From positions 48,580,393-48,644,392 of the forward strand of contig OX243815.1 in assembly GCA_945859605.1 (NCBI GenBank): a stretch of DNA of 64,000 nt, in the 5' to 3' direction. Position 1 is the stretch's first letter; every line of letters begins with the position of its first letter. Origin of the DNA: Lumbricus rubellus (lineage: Eukaryota; Annelida; Clitellata; Crassiclitellata; Lumbricidae). Of this stretch, positions 10,286-24,500 are shown piece after piece. The position numbers were made by a program, and so were the translations under genes. The notes beneath the pieces are model-generated. The model made no database searches. It was given only the letters and a program-made list of their open reading frames with translations, and was not told where the DNA came from.

Positions 10286-12294
10286 GGCAGATCAGTGCAG
10301 TTCAAACTCAATCAATAGAAGATGTTTGATCACAAAAAAGCAGAACCATGCCTAGAGAACCCAAGCAGTTTTCTATTAATAATTTCTCTTCAATATATTA
10401 TTATTATTGTTATTTTCTTAAACGAATATTATATATCGTGTCTGTCGTCAACTAAAGTCACATGACCAATCCATTCAAAGAGATCATCTATTTGCTCTTC
10501 TCGTCTCTATCATAAGAATACATTAACCTATTCTCATTGATCTAGATCTAGAAAGTCAAGGCGCTACATATTTTATATCTAGATATGCATATATAACAAT
10601 ATATATTATTATATTGGTTTGCAATGGAACTGCTGCATATCAATATATGCACAATATATACACACATATATATATATATATAAATATACCTTGTTTGTTC
10701 ACACTATATATATATTCATTCATTTATATTTATATAATATTATGTTATTGTGTGTGTGTGTGTGTGTTTGTGTGTGTTAATGGAGATAGATAATGAAGGG
10801 CATATTAATAATTAGTCATAATATGCAGATATATATCTGTAATAATATTATTTGTTGCAAACGCAAGCGATTGTATTCGTGTTAAAATGCAGAGACCAAT
10901 GAAAACATTGTAATGAAACTAGTCATGTAGCTATTTGACAGTGAAATTAACTCTCTAATTAAAACACAGACGATGATGATGCAGACGCAGCCGCAGCCGC
11001 AGCCAAAGAAGAAGAAGATTCACGGTTGTTCTTTAACCCCTGCGATACCACGAACCACCAGTTAGCTTCGTCCATCTCTCCGATATATTTGAAAGTAAAG
11101 CTAAGATCTTGACACGAATTCGTTTTTCAAAAGTCTGAAACTTACAGCGTTGCGATACTCGTAAGGACACAATAGCAGCAGTAGTAGTAGTATCTAAGGA
11201 ACTTTCAAGTACTTCAACAAAGGCAACTATAGCTAGAAAACTACTGTACAGTGAGAGAGACAGACAGAGAGAGAAAGAGAGAGATAAGCACACAGAGAAA
11301 TATGGGTCATAGATTGAAAGTCAGAAACGGTGCAAAAAATTAAAACTGACATTATGAAACATGGTTAGTGTTAGATGATGTTAACACAAGTCACAACACA
11401 CCATTTTAGTTGGTTGTCATGTCACGGACAGGCGCTAAAGATCAAAATGGATTCCATCAAGTCAAAATTAATGAAATAAGCGAGCCTCAGTAGCTTTCAG
11501 AATGCAAAAATCAGATAATATAAGTTGTACAAAACTATGATCACAAGAATACCTCAAAATGGTAAGACATCACCATAACTTCATTCATAGCAGAACTTGC
11601 CATTCAAAGAGCATTTCCATTAGGCCATCACTGCAGATAAAACACTTCAGCTATCAGTTTGAAGTCAGCTTGAATAGCCAATAAATTTGAGCTTCAGTTG
11701 AAAAAGAACTGGACAATAAGACCACTGAAACAGTCTGTTTCCTAGAATATCATCAGCATAGTCTTCATGTTATCGGGCATAATACCTTGAATAAAGATTT
11801 TTCAGCATCATTTGCCACAACCATTTATCAACAGTGAACAGTATAATCATCAGAAGTTCAATTATACCACAACTGCAAATAGCTGACTTTCGCTGACAGT
11901 AACATTTCACAACAAGTTCTGTCTATTTTCAAAATCTGAGAGTTTATCTTGCACTAATAAAACGCTACTTACGTACTTACTAAGATGCTGCACACTCTGT
12001 GTTACACTACGAAATTAACAGCTGCAGGTAAAATCACCGAACATAACACCAGCGGCAGTAGCAGTGGCACAGAAACACCTTATGGAACTACACGCAGATT
12101 GCGGACATACTATTGCAGTTGAGAGTGGCTGTGTGGAGTGTTGTTGGTGTTGGCGACCGTGAGTATCGAAGGGGTTAAAGCGTGAGACGTGAGAAGAAGG
12201 AAAAATCAAAAACTGCATCAGCATCAGCACAATAGGAAAGAAGAGGCCAACGATGATCGTTGGTTGATGATCTCCTCCTCTCAATCGATCTCCT

Positions 12295-12324
12295 CAGATC
12301 AGATCAGATCAGATCAGATCAGAT
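12295..12324. repeat. AGATC pentanucleotide array
   Basis: About six AGATC units just beyond the alpha-actinin stop codon, within the expected 3' UTR. Confidence 0.7.
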
Positions 12325-12368
12325 GACTTCAGATCGATCGATGATCAGCGACGACGGACGGTGTCGAC

Positions 12369-12527
12369 TTATAGGTCGCTCTCTCCGTATAGAGCGGCTG
12401 AGAACGATCTGTAGTCGAGGGCGCCTGGCACCGAGTCTCGGCCGACGTACGGAGCCATCCGACGGATGCAGTACTCCGCCTGGTCCGGAGGCAGCTCACG
12501 TCGTAAGATGTCAGCAGTTATGTAGTT
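12369..12527 (-). CDS. Actn: alpha-actinin exon 21 (C-terminus, stop)
   Basis: 52 codons and TAA (12369-12371): [20 protein letters not shown] through AALYGESDL. The C-terminal GESDL is the family's conserved ligand for PDZ proteins such as ALP and ZASP. Acceptor GTTTCAG. Confidence 0.97.
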   Translation of the reverse strand, partial: NYITADILRRELPPDQAEYCIRRMAPYVGRDSVPGALDYRSFSAALYGESDL

Positions 12528-15500
12528 CTGAAACCAGAAGACAAAAATAAAGAGACTTTCTGAATATTAAATCTAAGAACAATGAATAAATTAGTTTTTT
12601 ATTCTTTCTTAGACTACGAGCAAACGTACAGTAGTTTCGAGAAGAAATAAATATGGTAATAGAAACTTCAAAAAAATTCTCGTAATAAAACTTCTTTTCG
12701 CAAAGGGATCAACTCTTCTAATTAGGTGAGGTCATGAATGTGAGCAGCTGACCTGATCTCCAGCAAGCACTCTGAACGACTGCATGACTTGCTCTGCGGT
12801 GTCGTTATCTGTTGCTTCACGTGTCATGAAGTCCAAGAACGCCTCAAACGTAACAAAGCCAAAGTTGTTGGGATCCACAACAGACATTATCCTCTGGAAG
12901 TCAGCCTCACCCTGCGTGCGAAGAAGACAAACCACAAACCACATCACCGCACAGCATATATCATAGCAGTGTAACAGCAGAACTTAACGCCAAATGACTT
13001 GCTGCAGAAGTTCTAAGAGATAAACTCTACTCTAATCACTTTGTCAGTTAATCAAATCTAGTGAGATCAAGTTAATATCAGATTCCATTGGAGAAGCAAG
13101 TGGCTAGGAAAAAAATAAGCCAGGCTGTGGTGGTTGAAGTTTAAAGAGATTCAAATAATTAATTCATTAACTCGTTCATTCGTTCAGTGATTTTTTACTG
13201 GTTATTCATTTGCTCATTCATTACATTTTGTGCTCATTTAATTCATGTGCCTTTTCATTCATTTATTCCCTTTTATATTATTGCTTTACTTATTCTTTTC
13301 TTTTATTATAGCTATAGTCATCTAAAGATTCATCTATAGAGTCATCTATTGTCATCTACCTGTCTGTCATCCTTGATGTTGTATCCGAGCGAGATGAGAC
13401 AAGACTTGAAGTCTTTCGGTTCCAGTCGTCTTGTTCGCGACTTGTCAAAGTGAAGGAACGAACGACGGAATTCCTCCAACTGCTGGTTCGTTATTCCCTT
13501 CGAGTCACGAGTCAGGATCTAACATGACACGACAATAACAATAACAATGGCAACAAAAACAACAATGGCAACAACAATAACAATGGCAACAACAACAACA
13601 ATGGCAACAACAACAACAATGGCAACAACAACAATAACAATGACAACAACAATAACAATGGCAACAACAATAACAATGGCAACAACAACAACAACAATGG
13701 CAACAACAATAACAATGACAATAACAATGGCTGCAACAACAACAATAACAATGACAACAACAATAACAATGGCAACAACAATAACAATGACAACAACAAT
13801 AACAATGGCAACAACAACAACAATGGCAACAACAATAACAATGACAACAATAACAATATCAACAACAATATCAACAACATTAAGCAAGGAAAAGTCATTA
13901 AACTCTTTTATGTCACGTCCTCTCTGGTTCAATTCCTTAGATATTGGACAAACTTCAAACTTATTTTCAATCAAGCAAACAACACTGTCGTGGCTTTTAA
14001 TATGAAAAATGGCCTTTAAGACAAAAATGGGATACTAAGCATTACACGTGAATTTGCAGTGGCAGACTACACATCTACAGAACCACATAAAAACCTTGTT
14101 ATGCTAGGTTATATGACCTATCCTTTTCCTCTGCTTCCTCCTCCTCCTTCTTCTCCTCCTCCTGCTTCCTCCTCCTCCTTCTTCTCCTCCTCTTTCTCCT
14201 GCTCCCCTCCTCTTTCTCTTTCTCCTGCTCCTCCTCCTCGTCCTGCTCTGCTGTAACTTGCACTTGCCTGGTTTTCGGTTTCATTGATGCTCCTGTATGA
14301 CGACGTCAGAAGCTGTTCCCAGCCAACGCGCAGAGTCTACAACATCAACAGCAATATTAGTGCATCAATATAGAGACATTTAACAAGTACTGTCAATGAG
14401 ACGTAGACAGTTTAACCATCTTCCATAAAATGTACAGGCCAATTAAATAAAAGGCAACTGGTCTTAAGTACTAATACATGAGTTTTGTGCTGCATACCCT
14501 AAACCGCTGAGACATCCTTAACATCATGCGTCCTTAGCAAAACACTAATCTCTCAAACTTATCATGAAACCCTCCGATCTTTCATCAATACTCATGGTAC
14601 TTTAAAAAACCCTGATCCTTGCTACCCATAAGATTTACAGTGCATTGCTAACCTCCATGGTGTATGGCGTGTGGCGATTGTCAAAGATCATCGCCTCCTG
14701 AATCTCGTGATTGTATCGTTCGAGTTCATCAAAGCTTGGCCTGAAAGCCGCAACTTCTTTGTCGATGGCTTTCAGTCGGATCAGCTGATCCTCGAGCTTT
14801 CCCTTCTGCACTGCGGCTGACGCAATGGCGTCGAGGTGACGCTCGATCCATTGGCCGACGACGTTCGCCTTCTGCGCAAACGCACGACGCAGGCGCTCGT
14901 TGTTCTGCTGACGAAGCAGTTCGTTGTGCAATGTCTGGTCACGATCAGGCACCAACTGCTTCACCTCGTGCCACCTGTTCGCCAGATCCTAAACAAACAA
15001 CGCCAATGACATCAACATCATCGTTATTATCATCACCGTCGTCGTCATCATCATCACTACTACTTTTAATAATATGAGATTAATGATTCCGACGTTGATG
15101 GTACACCCACCATGTGGTTGTGTGTTGTGCACTTCTGACCTTAGGAAAGAGGAGGGTAGTATATCAAATGCAATGTATTGTATTGGAATTGAAGGACTCC
15201 CAGCAAATGAATGCATGAAAAAATACCAGCAGAGTCACTACTGATAAAAAACGTGTATGTTTAGATTTCTCGAATCACTAACCTACAGTTCATCCAATTG
15301 TTGACTTTTAAGCCTTCAACTCTGAATGAGTGTGAAGTAAACCAATGCCAACCAGTTCTTGCTAAAGTATTAAAACCACCATAGGCTAATTGCTACTCTA
15401 AATAATATTAGATATACTTCTAATAAAAGCCTAAGATGCTTGAACAGCATAGAATGTGTTATGATGAGAACTTGTACCTGGGTTGACTTCAGACGCTGTT

Positions 15501-18500
15501 AAGTGATGACCTGCATGCGTCTGCAGAAGCTGTTAAATGCACATGCAATGATGCAACACTGGAGAACACACACACATACACAGCAGCAGCCGCAGTTAGT
15601 AAAGTCATGCAATACAGCCACACACAGAGAGAGAATCTTGTCTGATACTAAAATTAAAAACTCTCAAGTGATAATCTCTTCCACACTGTAACAGAAAGAT
15701 AGCATTCTGTTAGATCTTTCTGTCAGAAAGCAACCAGAATGATATTGCGTGAAGCACCACTTAAGTCTTTCCACTGTTTGAAAATGCCTAAACAGACTGA
15801 AATCTACAGTGTTAAAAATAGTAAAGGAATATAATTCACTCTGTTAGGGTTCACAACACTACACAAATCTGCTAATTTTTATCACTACACCTCTAGTTTT
15901 GCTCATTTTAGAAGCTATTCTATCCAGCTATTCATTTAATGTTAGCTTCACACAACATGCAATTCAACAAACCAAACGAATGAAAAATTTGAAAAATGGT
16001 AACAACAGCTCACACAGCAGCACACCATTAAACCCTGGCTTAACCATTTGGTATGACCTTATGGTAGCCTATCATCATGACAGTAATTTATTATTTTATA
16101 CATGCATAACTGCATATATACAATGTGAGTGCACAGTACAATCTTATACAGATGAGCATATATACACATGTACCCGGTAGTACACGCATAAACTCTATAT
16201 ATATATATGATTGATCACATGAATGAATTTATAAATATTAATGATAAAATAATAATGAGCTATAAAATAGGTTGAATGATAAGGAAAATCTAAGCATGCA
16301 TCTGAAGTCTAAACCAATTACCACACACCTGCCAGGTACAGTTAAAAACGTTGCATCTATTCTTCAAGACAAACCATTTAAACAAAGCGAGAAAGAGACA
16401 AAGGATGCTGACCTGTCCAGTAATAAATGAGTACGGGTTTTCATAGCCTCCCGTGATTCCGTACTGCTGCGAAATTCTGATGACTTCGTTGGCAAGTCCA
16501 ATGATTCCGTTGAATTCTTTGTCTGCTTCATTCAAAGTCAACTTGAACTGGTCATGAGAATCATTGAGGCGCTACAGGACAACAACAATAATAGTGCTCA
16601 ACAACATAACCTGAACTGAATTACGTCACCTTTCCCATTATTTAAAAAACAAACAGTTTTCCTCTCATCCTCTTCTCTTGCCTCTCAATCTAACTGCCTC
16701 TTATCTCTCCAGCAGAATAATAGTTCCACAACTGAAACTGAACATTTCAATCTATCTTTTCATTATTCTTATCCAGCACCATCGCATAACATCATCATCA
16801 TCATCATTAACTTCCACCACAGCACCAAGCTGTATTCCTTGCTTTACTTCTTGGACCAAACGCTTCTGTGAACTTTATTTATATAGCACCAGTCTATAAA
16901 ATTACACTTACTCTCACATGAAGAATCACACAGATAGACAATGATTTCGAACAATAAACTAACTTCACTGCTCACATGATATCCTATGATTATTTTAAAA
17001 ACCTTTCTGGGTGTGAAATGGAAGCAATGAATTAGAAATGTCATAGAGTTAGTAATTATGCTGCACAGATCGGTTGATTAAGAAGATTGAAATGATCGTT
17101 TTTTTACTTGGATTTCTTCCACAGTGTGGACGATGAACATATCCACGAGATCTTCCTTCGCTCCATCCAACCAGTTATTGAACGGCTGCCAACAAATCAC
17201 AGTAAGAAAATATCAAGTAAGATCATCTAAATTCAAATCCAAATATCATAGTCCTAATTAATTAACTCCAATAAATTAAAGTTCTATAAATAATCAAGTA
17301 TAAATAATCCCAATTAATTAAAAGTAACTAAATAATCCAAAATAATCACCCAAATTATTCTTTCTTGCTCAGTACTGATTAATCAGATCTAATTAATTAC
17401 TCAAGATTAGTTAATTATTCCTAATTAATTCCAACTAATTAATATCAATTAAATAATCTTTCAAAAATAATACTAATTAACCCCTATTCATTATAATTAA
17501 TCAATTTCAAGTATTACTAATTAATTAATACTAGTTAATTACTTCCAATTAATCAATACTAAATGCATCATCTCCTAACAGTACTGGTAATTTCAATAAC
17601 TTCCTTCCTACCGCTGCTCTTCTGGCGAACTCCTGGTGAAGGTGATCAATCTTCTCCAGAATCTGTTCAGCTTCCTACAACATAATTTATTACATTTCAG
17701 ATTCCAGACTCAATGAACAATGGTCACTGCTATATAATCACGAACATGACATTAAATATAAAATATATAGGTTGGTGATAAGTTGAAAGTTGTGCCATAT
17801 TTAATAATGATAGAACAGGATAACAGATCTCTCTCTATCACTTTGTCTGTCTGTCTGAATCTAATTTATCATCTCAATTTAATTTATTCTCTCATAAACA
17901 TTCAGTGCGTTCAATAAGTGCTTTATAAATTCTGACTTTACGATTAGAACTACAATTCAATTGTGATGAAATGGTCAACTGCTGATTTGCTGCTCTACCT
18001 CGAGTGCATTTCTGCGTTGTTGGCTGAGAGTTCCAAGCAAATCCCATTGGTCACAGATTCTCTGGCATCGAGAGTTGACACTCTTAACGTCATGGTAACC
18101 AAGTGCACTAGAACAACAAACAATAACAACAACGGTTTCTATGACATCAGAAACCTAGCAACCAGAATATATCACCAAACAAGACATTTGTTTTATTTAT
18201 TTGTGAAAGATAGCTAGTCAGTCAGTGAGTCAGTCATCAAGACACCTAAGACTTGTAGTATCATACAATAGAATCATTGCAGGCATGGTTCTAGGTGACT
18301 ATAATACCATTAAGCATTGTAAATGATTAACAGGAATCATACGTAAAGCTGATCCATATTTCCATCTGAGTTGCCTGTTGACAAACAAGTCGCTAATTAG
18401 AAGTACAATGGAATACAATGCATTCAATTTAAGAGGGTAGGTAGGTAGGTAGGTGGTAGGTAGGTAGGTAGGTAGGTAGGTAGGTAGGTAGGTAGGTAGG

Positions 18501-21500
18501 TAGGTAGGTAGGTAGGTAGGTAGGTAGGTAGGTAGGTAGGTAGGTAGGTAGGTAGGTAGGTAGGTAGGTAGGTAGGTAGGTAGGCAAGAGAATCGAGATG
18601 ATGTAGCTGTATTGTTACTTGAGTTCCTGTGCGATGGCCGCAATCTGTTCGACTCGTTCTTGATGAGAAGCGAGATCTCCTTCGAACGCTTCGTGCCTCT
18701 TCCTAAGCGCCTACACACACATACAGACTTATACACATGCAGTCAATTGTATCCACACTAAAGTTGTGACTGACTTGAAGTGACTTCCAAAGATTATTCT
18801 GACTTTTCTAAAATCTGAGAATACCCTGTACTTTAATTCAGTGGTTCTATTGTGAATGCTGCTAAATCCAAGTAAATACAAGAACTGAATTCTTGCAAAC
18901 AAGTCAAGGTGAAGACTTGTAAGAGGAGGGTTAATTAAATAATAATAGTCAATAAATTGAAACAGATATGAATAATACTCAAAATGAATGTGAAGAACGA
19001 AAGTCTGCAGATACCTTGAGGTCACTGAGTCGACTTTTTTTGAAATCTTGAGCTTGTAGCATGTCCTCCTTTCCGACGGACCATTCCTCGTGGATGTCAC
19101 ACTTCAGCTTGAACTTCTGAGCCAGATGATCCAAACGCTCGAGTCTGCAAGAATAAACAGAAGAAAAAGATGCAATGATAATGCACTTTGCTAGTTCTCG
19201 AAAATGATCAGCTATGCATACACAGAAAGATACTAGATGAAAATCACAAAAGATTCAAGGAAACCATAAAGAAATTCTGGAATATCACATAACGGCAATG
19301 CAATACATGCAAGCAGCCTGTGTGCAAATCATTTCAACTACTAGTATGTTTATACATATTGTATTTACTTAATTATTTACCAGAAAACAACACAAAACTG
19401 TTATTTGATAATGCCATCCTTGTGAAGTTCATAAGGGCACACTGTAGCTGGGCAAACATTAGGAGATTGGGGAGCTAAGTTTTCAGTTTAGAGCAAAAGA
19501 CAATCCCTCAGAAGTAGAATGGTTACAGTGGTGAAGATGAGGAGTCCCAGAAGAAGGAATCAAAAGAATTAGAAGACATCTACCAGGAGCAATCAATGTA
19601 CTTTGATGGAAAAATGAGACCAGAAAAAGACATTTACCAGGAACAATGTACTTTGGAGAAAAAAGAACTCTGCATTAAATTCTTACCTTTGTAATTCCGA
19701 CAGAAGCCAGTCTTCAAAGCCTTTCTCTGCATTTTCCAGACCTTTCCAGGCATTTGCAATATCCTAAACAACAGTTGAACTGTCATTCACAGCCATCTCG
19801 AATATTTCAGTTTTACCATAAAACCCCATCTGACCTTCATAGTCAAATTGAAACCAAACAGGTTTAGCCAAGTACCAGTAATTTAAAACTACACCACTGC
19901 CTCCGAGCAGATGCAGAACAGACGTCAAATAGTCACCTTTTGGACACATTGTTAACTTGCTAATACTGCAAATCAGTTACACTGAGCAAAATGTATCAGA
20001 AACTCTAATCTGCTTTTCATGTCATAACATGTCACTAAGCCGCTGTATTGAAGCCATTGGTGCTGTAATAAATCAATTAGTAAGCAAGATGAACTGCAGT
20101 CTTACCCACAGAATATCTTAAGAACAATGTTCGTTCAGCAATGATTATAGTCAGATGACAATGAAGTAAATGAGAAATATTGTAACAATTGACGACTTGA
20201 TCAATGACCTTAGTTATGATACACATGTATACGAACCGAAACCATTTTTCCCTCGGTGGGCATGTACGCCGGTCGGTTGCTCAGCCTCAGTCTCGTCTGA
20301 AGCGTGTTAAACGTCGACTCGAGCTTCGCCTTCTCCTCCACCTTCGGAGGCTTGTGCGCTCGGCTGTAGTCGCGAAACTCGGCGAGCTTACGTCGAGTGC
20401 CAGGGATCGTGTTGTCCGTCGTCCGGTTCTCCAGCCAAGGTCGCGTCCGACGAATCCACTCGAGAAGCTGGAAGTCAACAACACACAAACACAGATCATC
20501 ACACTGATCAGTGATCATTGGTCATTAAACGAAGGCATTAATAGTCTGGCTATTATCTTTCAATGTGTGTCTGAACTATTTCCAAATATTGTGTAAAAAT
20601 GTTGGCTATTTAGAGAAACATCATGAAGGAACAAATAGACTGAGGGGTTTGTTCTGTATCATTTGCTTATTCAAGGCATTCATTATAGAACCTCTACAAC
20701 AGTGGTTCCCAAAGTGGTGGTCTGCGGACCGGCACCGGTCCGCGGAGGTATGATCGCCAGTCCGCGGAGAAGAGTTAGAAATAACAAATAAAATGTAATT
20801 TTAGTTGTTTTTTTAAATTGTTAAATTATTCGAATTGTTGTCCAAAAGTTGTTCAAATTTCTATCTTAATGTTTAAAAAATTGAAACAAAATGACAAGCC
20901 TTATTATAGCTTGCCAGATAGCGAATTCAAACAATTTAAATTTATTCTAAATTTACTACTTAGATGACTGCAGTGAGTTCCGAGCTTAGGCCTATTTATG
21001 TTGATCATCCCCATTAAGACCTAAGTTAGCGGTCCGTGAGCTTCACCAAAAATTATTGCCGGTCCGCGGCCTACTGAAGTTTGGGAACCACTGCTCTACA
21101 ACAGATATACTTAGATATGAATTCAGATATCGAGTGACAACACAACAGAATTCCATGATGCATCAATGGTTGACAATACAAACTGATTGATCCCTGCCAT
21201 GACATGGAGTGAATCAATTTCAATAATTACTTATTTGAACCTTCAACAAACTGAAGCTGTCGTCATAACGTGGTTAATCTTTAAAATCTAAACGCAACTT
21301 TCCAAATTATTGAAAATCTCAAGCTTTCACCAAAAAATCCTCAGAAAGACACATAACTGAAAGAGGAACTGGTGCTGATCTGCTCTGTATTCTACAATGC
21401 AAAATTTAAGTTTAACTTGATATAACGTTTTCCTTCCTGAGACACTTCACAGCTTCACGTCATTCCACTAATTCCTTGTTTTTGCATATGAGTGATAAAA

Positions 21501-24500
21501 AAATTACATACAGATTTACGTGATTAGAAATGAAATGGATAAAGTTGTTAACTCACGTCGCTAGCCATTCGTTCGTATTCTTCCATCAGTCTTTCGTTCT
21601 CTTGATTGATTTTAAGTACTTTACAGATTCGATTTGCAGCCGTCTCTGCCTACAATGTTTGCAATGTTTACAATGTTTACAATGTTTACAATGTTTACAA
21701 TGTTTACAATGTTTACAATGTTTACAATGTTTACAATGTTTACAATGTTCACAATGTTCACAATGTTCACAATGTTTACAATGTTTACAATGTTTACAAT
21801 GTTTACAATGTTTACAATGTTTACAATGTTTACAATGTTTACAATGTTCACAATGTCACAGACAGGAAATCAGTTTTATCATCCGCAATAGCATAAACAT
21901 CTATTCATCGAGACAATTACTATAGTGACTTTTAAGTATTCAACAAAAGTACTTTAAAAATTGACACCATTAAAGCACAAACTATTTTATGTTCATTGCC
22001 TCCACGTCCATGGCGAATACGACAATATTGTTCTCTTTTGAACCTTCTTCCCACTGAAAATTTTTTGTTTACATCACAGACCATCAAGGATAACATCAAG
22101 GACCAAAGCCCAAGTGTACACAAATGCAAGTCATCATCATCTGTCAACTATATGAGCGCAAACTCAACCCAGATATAGAGATGAAAAAGCCAAACAAGGG
22201 ATCAAGACAGACAAAATACCGCCTGCACTCAGGCAGTGCCAGTCCCAAGCCTAAAGGAAAGGAGGAGGCAGCAACAATAGCCCGGCAGTCATTTCATGTC
22301 ATTTAGCACTGAAACAACTACTATGAAGTCATGGTTAATATTGAATTTCCAGATTCAACCAACCTGTTGTGCACCAGCGAACGCATGGTAGTATGCAGAC
22401 ACGTACGTCATCACCGATCTCTCGTCGGGTTTCACAGAGTTGACCATATCTACAAAGCCAACCACAACCTAATATCATCTGGCTTTCAGACACATTGTGT
22501 GCAGTTGCTGACAAGTCGGATGTGTGCTTGATTTGTCAGGAGTGTGGAGTGTGTAGTATGGATTTGTGAGAGATTGGCTCATGTCAACTACCGTACACAA
22601 GATTTCAATAGATCTAATACCTGAAATTTTACATGACTCTAAGTACAGCTCAAACAATTGTGCAGTTGCACTTTTGAGAGCATTTTGGCACTGAATTAAG
22701 CATGCCTGAAATTTTAAAATTTCAAAGGTTAACCATAGATGCATGGTAATAACAGGTAACCATTACGCAGTGTCGCGCATTCTTGATTGCTGGCCCTTCC
22801 AATGTACCAAGTTGCGGTTTGCAATCTTATCATCTTGTACGTTTCAGACACATTCTGAACATTTGATGATAATTATCATGCAGAGGATAGTCTGACCAGA
22901 TCTTGATACTACAGCAATGTTTAATCAACTTTCAATGGGAATGAGACTTTACCTTCGGCGTCTAACATCCTTGGTATATCGAGGTACTTCTCAGCGACAT
23001 CAAAAGCAAGATTCAAGTTGTACAACGGATTATCCTACAACAACATTAAACAAAGCCTTTATGTAACATACTAGCAAAACATGATTTATATGGCACCAGT
23101 GTAACCCAGCTATTCAAACCACATCTTGGCACAACACGCGCTCATCACTGCTGTCGCACTACAACTGCGTCATGATACTTTACATCATTGATCAGCCTCT
23201 TTTGAATGGGACAATCTTCCATCCATGCTCCAATTTCCATGCTATTTCCAAGAAACATCTAAAAAACTGAACTTTTCACTGAGGCATATCTTGACTGAAT
23301 TTCTCCCTGCTTCACCATGTACTGCTGAATCTTTCATTCTATTACTATATTATTGTTATAACTATCATTAATTATTGCTACTAATTATGTTTAGAGTTTT
23401 AAAAGCTAAAAGGACTGGTGACTTTGACTGGTCAGTCTTCAATTATGAAGTGTCTTTATTCTATTTACTCTCTACAATCATAAACCATATGAGCTTCAAC
23501 ATCAATTGTTCCTAAGGTCTATTGTGAAATGAGGTGAGATAGATCTACTTGGTCATAGCTTTCTGAACACAGGATATTAGCATATAATATGATTGGGAAA
23601 TACTTTGATTCAAAAACTAGTTGTTTGTTTTTTGGTCTATAGCTTCATAAAAACTATGCTACTTACTACTAGAGAAAAAAAATAACTGAATCCTTGACAG
23701 AAAATTGCAGTTGTACCACAATGCTTATACATGGCACCTGTTTCACAAATAGAGTAAAAAGTAAAGTAAAGTCCCATCCCGTTCCATGAGGAACAGAGGG
23801 AGGCGCTCATCTCCTTTTCCATAGCCCTGAGCCAGCAATGGACGAATCCCAAGCTCCTGGACACGAGGCCAGTGTATCGCAGGACTTGCTGTTTACTTCC
23901 CAGCTTACGCCGGTACCAAATTATACTGCTTGGTGACAGAGGCATGTGTGCGTAAACAACTTGCCCAAGGTCGTTACCCGGAGTCGAACCCGCAACCTCC
24001 CGCTCCGTGAGTGGATGCGTTACCGGTCCCACACCAGGTCGCATTTTCACAAATGCACAATACAAATACAGATGGATTTTGGTTGTAGTGGATGTCATGA
24101 TGATGAGCTGCTGACCTTGGAGAGTTTGTTGTAGTCGAGAAGTTCAGGCCTGTGACGATGGATGAGAGCGCAGAAAGCCAAACCATCTTTGAAACTGAAA
24201 GATAATTAATGAGAAAAAACCCATTCAGATGATCAGCATCACATAACATAGCATCACATAACATAACCTCATGATAAATAATGTCCTAAATTTTTGAACA
24301 AATTCTGTGCATTATGCGACCATGTCGACTGGAAACCCACCCAGAAACAGAAACTCTGCAAAAGTATTTCCTCGCTAAGCCTTTCTGTCAGCATCTAATC
24401 ACATCATGAGGCAACAGATCAGTCCAGTAAGTCTACATACAGTATCTATTAAACAATCTTAGCAAGATGAGAACAATTTTAAAAGAATAAATCTTAGAGG

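Larger units (their letters stand above)
5177..12368. other. Intergenic region between pecanex and alpha-actinin
   Basis: About 7.2 kb with no convincing exon. It holds a dispersed repeat (6150-6989 and 8166-8220) split by a 1.18-kb inverted-repeat element, a 232-bp hAT-like element, a 313-bp inverted-repeat unit, AT-rich tracts near 5840-5990 and 10560-10870, and AGAC/AGAG repeats. The part just below 12369 should be alpha-actinin 3' UTR, but I found no clear polyadenylation signal. Confidence 0.6.
13519..14267 (-). other. alpha-actinin intron 18 (GC-AG)
   Basis: It runs from donor GCAAGT (14262-14267) to acceptor TAG (13519-13521). It is largely filled by a CAACAATAA/CAATGG array at the acceptor side and a CCT-rich tract at the donor side. 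No alternative EF-hand exon is visible. Confidence 0.85.

Noticed and set aside
23960..24052. Possible tRNA gene on the minus strand
   Set aside because: A and B boxes are present, but no cloverleaf with a paired acceptor stem can be drawn and the sequence continues as a SINE body with TTTAC tail.
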